This document shows positions 59,280 through 64,000 of a stretch of DNA of 64,000 nucleotides, piece by piece (within the stretch, counting starts at the first letter, position 1; each line of letters starts with the position of its first letter). The notes beneath the pieces were generated by a model. That model made no database searches, had not been told where the DNA came from, and saw only the letters and a list, made by a program, of their open reading frames with translations. Source of the DNA: Metaphire vulgaris. Lineage: Eukaryota; Annelida; Clitellata; Crassiclitellata; Megascolecidae. The stretch lies in the NCBI GenBank assembly GCA_018105865.1, contig CM030870.1, positions 3,136,001-3,200,000 of the forward strand. Reading direction: 5' to 3'. The translations under genes and the position numbers were made by a program.

Positions 59280-59490
59280 AAGTAAGTAAAGTAAAATCTC
59301 GTGGATTTATATAGCTCCCTGGCAAGCAGCACAACAGTAGCTGTTTATTCTTAGGCACTCAGCCTCTCTTAAAATAGCCATAGGAAAAGTATGAGATCAG
59401 CCAGGCAATAGTCAACATCCGAAGGGCAGTGAGGCTAGGTTGTTACAGCTATGGAGGAAATGATTTAAAGTTGCACATTTTCATGTATGA
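59280..59490 (-). pseudogene. LINE 3' end fragment
   Basis: Shares AATAGTCAACATCCGAAGGG and TAGGTTGTTACAGCTATGGA with 62505-62560. Confidence 0.7.
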
Positions 59491-59691
59491 CTGATTCAGC
59501 GGGCGTGAAAGAGATAGATTATTGAACACCTGCACTGTCTCTGGGATAGAATGTATTAAGACGTAAAACGAGCACAAAGCTATCTGTTATGATTCGTATT
59601 TATGTTATTTACAAAAGAAACCTGAAGTTAGACAATAAATAATTTTATCTGCGATGGAAATGATGAATATGGTAGTGTATAGGCCTATCAG

Positions 59692-59810
59692 CCAGTGGCG
59701 GACCTAAGGGGCGGAGGGGGGCGGTCCGCTCTGGGCGGCACTTTTTCGGGGGCGGCATTTTTGGTGGTCAAATAAGTTTTTGAAGATTGCTTAGGCTACA
59801 TTGTCTGCCA
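59692..59810 (+). mobile_element. hAT-like MITE left end (CAGTGGCGGACCTAAGGGG)
   Basis: Left terminus only, next to the family C element at 59822. Confidence 0.5.
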
Positions 59811-59821
59811 CAAGGAACGAC

Positions 59822-60487
59822 CAGGGCCGCCGAGAGGGGGCAGGGGGAGCAAATGCACAGAGGCCTGGCGGTCTGGAGGGGGTCCGGCCGATTATGAATA
59901 TGCATAATTAACAATAATACCAAAAATAACACTAAAGAAAGGGGGCCCGGCGAGTGAAAAGGAGGCCCGGACCTGAGGACATCAAAAGCATCAAAAGGAA
60001 CAGTGTGAACAGGGGCGTCATTTGGGGGAGGGGAAGGCGGGTCTACCCCAAGGAAAATGAAGAAATAATGTATTAAGTAAATAAATAAATGTGAAGTGCG
60101 CTAAAAATCGCCAAAATTGTCCAAAATTTGCCCAAAAATGTCAAAAATTTTCAAATTTGCCAAAATTGGTCCAAAACTGCTCAAAATTTGCCTATGATTG
60201 CCCAAAATTTGCCAATAATTTGCCAAAATTTGGCCAAAATTGGCCAAATTTAGCCAAAAAATTATTATCTTGCCCCTAAGAAAAGTGTGAAATTACGCTA
60301 GTGAGTGTGAAAAGAGCGACAAGAAAAAAGGTCATCACTAGTTTTCGAGAGTTGCAACATGACATCGTTTCGGTTAATTTGAGTTAAACCAATGACAAGC
60401 AAAAAAGGGTCGTCAGCAATTTTTAAAAAAATTTCGGGGCCCGTCGGCCATTCTGCACAGGGGCCCGGAATTTCTCTCGGCGGGCTG
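59822..60487. mobile_element. hAT-like MITE, family C relative
   Basis: CAGGGCCGCCGAGAGGGGG / TCTCGGCGGGCTG; perfect duplication GGAACGAC. A long CAAAATTTGCC-type degenerate array and two shared modules. Confidence 0.9.
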
Positions 60488-60489
60488 GG

Positions 60490-61070
60490 AACGACAGCAG
60501 TCTAAAGACTATGCTAAAGGCCACCGTTGCATTGAGAACTTTTCTTAGTGAAAATTAGGATGAGGCTGTATACAATGCAAAGATATATTCTGAAGAAATA
60601 TGTTCTGGACATGGAGCGTAAAATTCTCAAGAAGAAACGAATGGATGGACGATGCTGCAATAGGGCACGAAGTTGAGCTAAGATTATTACAACGTACTGA
60701 TTATTGTGGTAACTCGTCCTATAAGAACTGCGTGAACACTGAACACGTTACAAAGAATCACACAAGAATTACACAAGAAATCACGAGTAGCTCCTGCGGA
60801 ATAGCCAGGTTTTAGGTTTCTCTTTGAAGGTGTTGAGCGATGGAGAGAGTTGCACAGATGGAGGTAGACAGTTACACGCTCTCGACGCGGCCACAAGGGA
60901 ACGCGCGATCACCGACAGTTCGAAGGCGCATCCTCGATCGGGACGACCAGTGGGGTGGATCGGGCAGATCTCAGGCGTTGCCGTCCTTCCAAGTTAGCTA
61001 TTCGTACAAGTTCAGTCGCCAGGTATGCAGAAGAAGAGAAATGCTGTCCATGTTGGACAGGCTGGTTTAA
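60490..61070. other. Unassigned DNA, possibly upstream transposase debris
   Basis: No frame clearly continues the transposase. Basic frames around 60840-61020 are not recognised. Confidence 0.35.
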
Positions 61071-61452
61071 GAAATATCTTCTATAGATTTGAACAATATC
61101 ACACTCTTCCAAAGAAATACGACTTCCTTACACCTTCAAACCTTTTTGATAAAGACTGTCATTGTCAGTTAGATGATGTTGGTGAGGATATGGAGAAGGG
61201 AGGAGTTTCTCATCGAGAGGAAGAGACTGCAGACATTCGTTATCGCAGCTGGAAATGTAGAAATGGAAGGTCCTTTGCAAATTCTGTAGTTCATTAAGAA
61301 TTATAATCTCTGCGATTCAGTACCAAGCATAGTCGTACCGCTACGTGTGTTCCTGATTCGTGCCAATAGTGTTGCGAGCTGCAAACGGTCGTTATCTAAA
61401 CTAAAGTTAATCAAGAACTACCTTCAGGCATCAATGAGTGATTCAAGGTTAA

Positions 61453-61742
61453 CTGATCTAGCAATAATGAGAAAAAAGGCATGGAAAACGTAGTCACAAC
61501 AGGTAAAGTGATGGGGAAAAGAGCAAGAGGGAGACAAAGATTGACGTTCATCGAAAACCTGCTATGCGACATGAAAGACAAAATATCAGAAGTAGAACTG
61601 CTACAAGCGACATACGACAGAGAGGAGTGGAAGTCCATGGTCGCCAACGTTGTAAAACAGGGCACCTAAAGAAGAAGAAGAAGAAGAAGAAGAAGAAGAA
61701 GAAAAAGAAGAAGAAGAAGAAAAAGAAGAAGAAGAAGATCAA
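61453..61742 (+). pseudogene. RTE-type LINE 3' end with (GAA)n tail inserted in the hAT relic
   Basis: Reads VMGKRARGRQRLTFIENLLC and DREEWKSMVANVVKQGT-stop, then (GAA)n. Flanked by AGCAATA on both sides, a likely target duplication. Confidence 0.85.
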
Positions 61743-61744
61743 GC

Positions 61745-62060
61745 AATAGGCCTACTTTCCATTGAACGCGATCTCGTGGATGAAATAGATTTTGATGCTG
61801 CGATTAAAGATTAAATCAAGAACTACCTTCGGGCATCACTGAGTGATTCAAGGTTAACTGGTCTAGCAATACTTTCCATTGAGAGTGATTTCGTCGATGA
61901 AATAGATTTTGATGCTGCGATTAAAGATTAAATCAAGAACTACTTTCGGGCATCACTGAGTGATTCAAGGTTAACTGGTCTAGCAATACTTTCCATTGAG
62001 GGTGATTTCGTCGATGAAATAGATTTTGATGCTGCGATTAAAGATTTTGCGGACAGGAAG
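61745..62060 (+). repeat. 117-bp tandem repeat, about three units
   Basis: TTTTGATGCTGCGATTAAAG recurs at 117-bp spacing; units differ by a few substitutions. Confidence 0.9.
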
Positions 62061-62182
62061 GCCAGAAAAATTAACTTCTAGAATAATCGTATTTCGGCTG
62101 TTTTTTTCTCTTAAATCAGACTACTAGATTTATTTCAAAACAAATGCATTTGCCTGTAGGCTAATTATAAGTAACCATTCTT

Positions 62183-62335
62183 CAGGGGCGTAGCGACGGG
62201 GGTATATCGGTATATATACCCCAAAAATCAGGCTACCTTAAAATTTTTAATGTGTTTTTTAAGATTTTCAAAGTTTTTAAAGATTTATATCCCAATCACA
62301 TTATACCCCCAATCAAATTCCTGGCTACGCCCCTG
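62183..62335. mobile_element. hAT-like MITE (CAGGGGCGTAGCGA ends)
   Basis: 153 bp; CAGGGGCGTAGC / GGCTACGCCCCTG; duplication CCATTCTT / CCCTTCTT. Confidence 0.9.
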
Positions 62336-62459
62336 CCCTTCTTCTGTTCTTCGTATTAGATGATGACACATTTTTTTTTTTTAACAACCTGAGTCCAGCT
62401 TTTTCTTGATATTTCGGTGATTGCTACTACGGTGGCCACACGTAAAATTCCTTTAGAGT

Positions 62460-63600
62460 TATATAGAAGTTAAAATAGCTATGGGGAAGGTAGATGACCA
62501 GCCAGGCAATAGTCAACATCCGAAGGGCAGTGAGGCTAGGTTGTTACAGCTATGGAGGAAATGATTTAAGAAAAAGGAAGAATTTAAGCTTAGACCTGAA
62601 GACTTGAAGAGATAATGCAGGAATTATAGGAAATGAGGATTCAGATTTTATTGTTTGAAAGTGTCCAAGTCTGCGGAGGGAAGCAGGAATCAAGTTTCAA
62701 AGTTCAGGTGAGGCGTATGAGAAGGCACGGTTGCAAATTATCAGGGATGACTGATTCAGTGGGCATGACAGAGTGAGGTAAGATGAGGAACGTGTGGGTC
62801 GAGGAGGCTGAGGGGTTAATAGCAGTGATGGGCAACTAGTTAACTAATTAGTAACTAGCTAAAAGTTAAACTAATTTTTTAGTTATCTTTATAGTTTAAT
62901 TAAATATAAATAGTTTAGTTAAAATGCTAGTTTAACTGAAAAATTTTAGTTAATAACTAAATAGTTTAACTGAAACTTTTTAGTTGGTGTCCCGAATTCT
63001 CAATAACAGTCCCTTTTCAGTCTATTCTTTTCTGGGTCATTATTTCCAAACAAACTTGACAAACTTGTGTTCCTGCAGTCTAGACTAAGACTTAAATATT
63101 AAATAGACAATAATTACTGATTTCAATGGTTCATTGACTGATATGTTCATGTTGCGAGCATCGTCTATGTTCTCATGAACACATGCCTGATATCTAGGAA
63201 ATAGTTGTAGAATTAGTTGCAAAAAGTTTAACTATATATTTAGTTTAGTTAACTATTTTAGAAAGTTAGTTTGCAACTAGAAGTTTAACTACTTATTTCT
63301 AGTTTAAATTTAGTTATAGTTTAACTAATGTTTTTAGTTAATTGCCCAACACTGGTTAATAGTGATTTAAGGTAGACAGGTTTTGATGATTGAAGTGAGC
63401 TCTAAGTTAGCGTTATTATCTTATATTGGATACGTTCAGTTATTTTAAGCCAATGTAATGATTTTAGTATGGGTGAAATATGGGAGAATTTAGGTGACTT
63501 AGTAACAGCGCTAGCCAATGCATTTTGTATTGATTGCAATTTTTTGCCATTGTTTAATTGCGTGCAACAGGTTTCATAGCAATTAGTCATCTTTCATGAT
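62460..63600 (-). pseudogene. L2-type LINE fragment split by a MITE
   Basis: The frame at 63590-63402 reads CCTQLNNGKKLQSIQNALAS and ILKSLHWLKITERIQYKIIT. The remaining 3' part continues at 62822-62460 beyond the MITE and shares its end with 59380-59490. Confidence 0.8.
62823..63354. mobile_element. hAT-like MITE (CAGTGATGGGCAACTAGTTA ends)
   Basis: 532 bp; CAGTGATGGGCAACTAG / TTGCCCAACACTG; perfect duplication GTTAATAG. The interior is built of TAGTTTAACTA-type units in both orientations, so the whole element folds on itself. Confidence 0.92.
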
Positions 63601-64000
63601 GCTGTATCAGATTTTCCCGGTGCTTCTGGTTGGATCCATCTTGGTTTCAGACACTGATGGATCGCTTCTCTCAGGTAAGAATCGACCTTAAAGGTAAAAT
63701 CTTCCACATGATCGCTTGAATCCCTATTCCCTTTGCATGGATCCATATGAAATGTTTCATGGCCTGTGCTAATTTCATCACTTCTGACATAATCCTAGAT
63801 AATATCTCGCATAGGATATGTTATTGAGTAATTCGAACTGCTGCTTATACTTAAACTAAACATTCTCGATCATCAGTGGAAGGTCAGACTGAATTTAATC
63901 TTAACACTTATTGGCCAGATCGACGGACGGCCTCGATTGGAAGCAGAGACATTCAAACCCTTCGGCGAATAGAATACTGAATGGCAGAGTCATTGCTTTT
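63600..64000. other. Unassigned DNA
   Basis: Nothing recognised. Confidence 0.45.

Larger units (their letters stand above)
61075..62085 (+). pseudogene. Relic of hAT-superfamily transposase C-terminus (ZMYM/ZBED-like type)
   Basis: Broken frames read YRFEQYHTLPKKYDFLTPSN, EEFLIERKRLQTFVIAAGNV, NYNLCDSVPSIVVPLRVFLI then RANSVASCKRSLSKLKLIKN then YLQASMSDSRLTDLAI, then ILSIEGDFVDEIDFDAAIKD then FADRKARKINF-stop. This is the hAT C-terminal dimerisation region (usual SCERSFSKLKLIK...RL..LA..SIE). Faults: at least one frameshift, a TAG after LQIL, an RTE fragment inserted after LAI, and a 117-bp (39-codon) unit present about three times, with a TAA at each junction. It cannot encode an active enzyme. 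Confidence 0.82.

Overview
The window is animal nuclear DNA. It is intron-rich, AT-rich and packed with transposable elements. Three host genes are recognisable, all on the minus strand and split into short exons with standard splice signals: a PHACTR-type phosphatase and actin regulator (N-terminal exons, about 8.1-10.6 kb), a GCNT-type beta-1,6-N-acetylglucosaminyltransferase (15.8-18.2 kb), and a CDC14-type dual-specificity phosphatase (26.8-38.2 kb, possibly reaching 25.1 kb). I found no bacterial-style operon, rRNA, genuine tRNA or CRISPR array. The gene families, the L2/CR1 and RTE LINEs, the tRNA-derived SINEs and the many hAT-like non-autonomous elements suit a metazoan, most likely a marine invertebrate. 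The species cannot be named from this sequence alone.

Layout. 1-8 kb: microsatellites, a TA-flanked inverted-repeat element abutting an 8-bp-duplication (hAT-like) element, a SINE with a MIR-like core, a 700-bp minisatellite, and probably introns or downstream parts of PHACTR. 8.1-12.6 kb: PHACTR coding exons, L2 and RTE LINE debris, a SINE, and a possible PHACTR promoter and 5' exon. 12.8-15.4 kb: two TTA-flanked MITEs and an RTE fragment. 15.8-18.2 kb: GCNT, with one apparent frameshift. 18.2-25 kb: intergenic DNA with MITEs, paired palindromes and an L2-like LINE carrying a YADD reverse transcriptase. 25-38.6 kb: CDC14, whose introns hold almost one of every repeat class, ending in a CCAAT/E-box promoter. 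38.9-64 kb: no confident host gene, but nested hAT-like elements, several LINEs including the best-preserved L2-type reverse transcriptase (53.0-54.7 kb), a 409-bp foldback with promoter-like arms, and a decayed hAT transposase C-terminus with an in-frame triplication (61.1-62.1 kb).

Main observations. (1) Many MITEs whose terminal inverted repeats differ, and whose target-site duplications differ (8 bp or TTA), share one internal module around GACCTTTTTTTGCTTGTCAG, often two or three times per element. (2) CDC14 has three introns that can only be spliced in frame with a GC-AG donor; all three are phase 0 and match the strong GC consensus. (3) The foldback at 47.7-48.1 kb carries paired ETS/YY1-like promoter motifs and a short start-codon reading frame in each arm. 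(4) At least four places combine a short A/T- or GGAC-rich oligomer array with CCCTAA telomere-like repeats. All calls come from reading the sequence by eye and from remembered family motifs; no database search was run.
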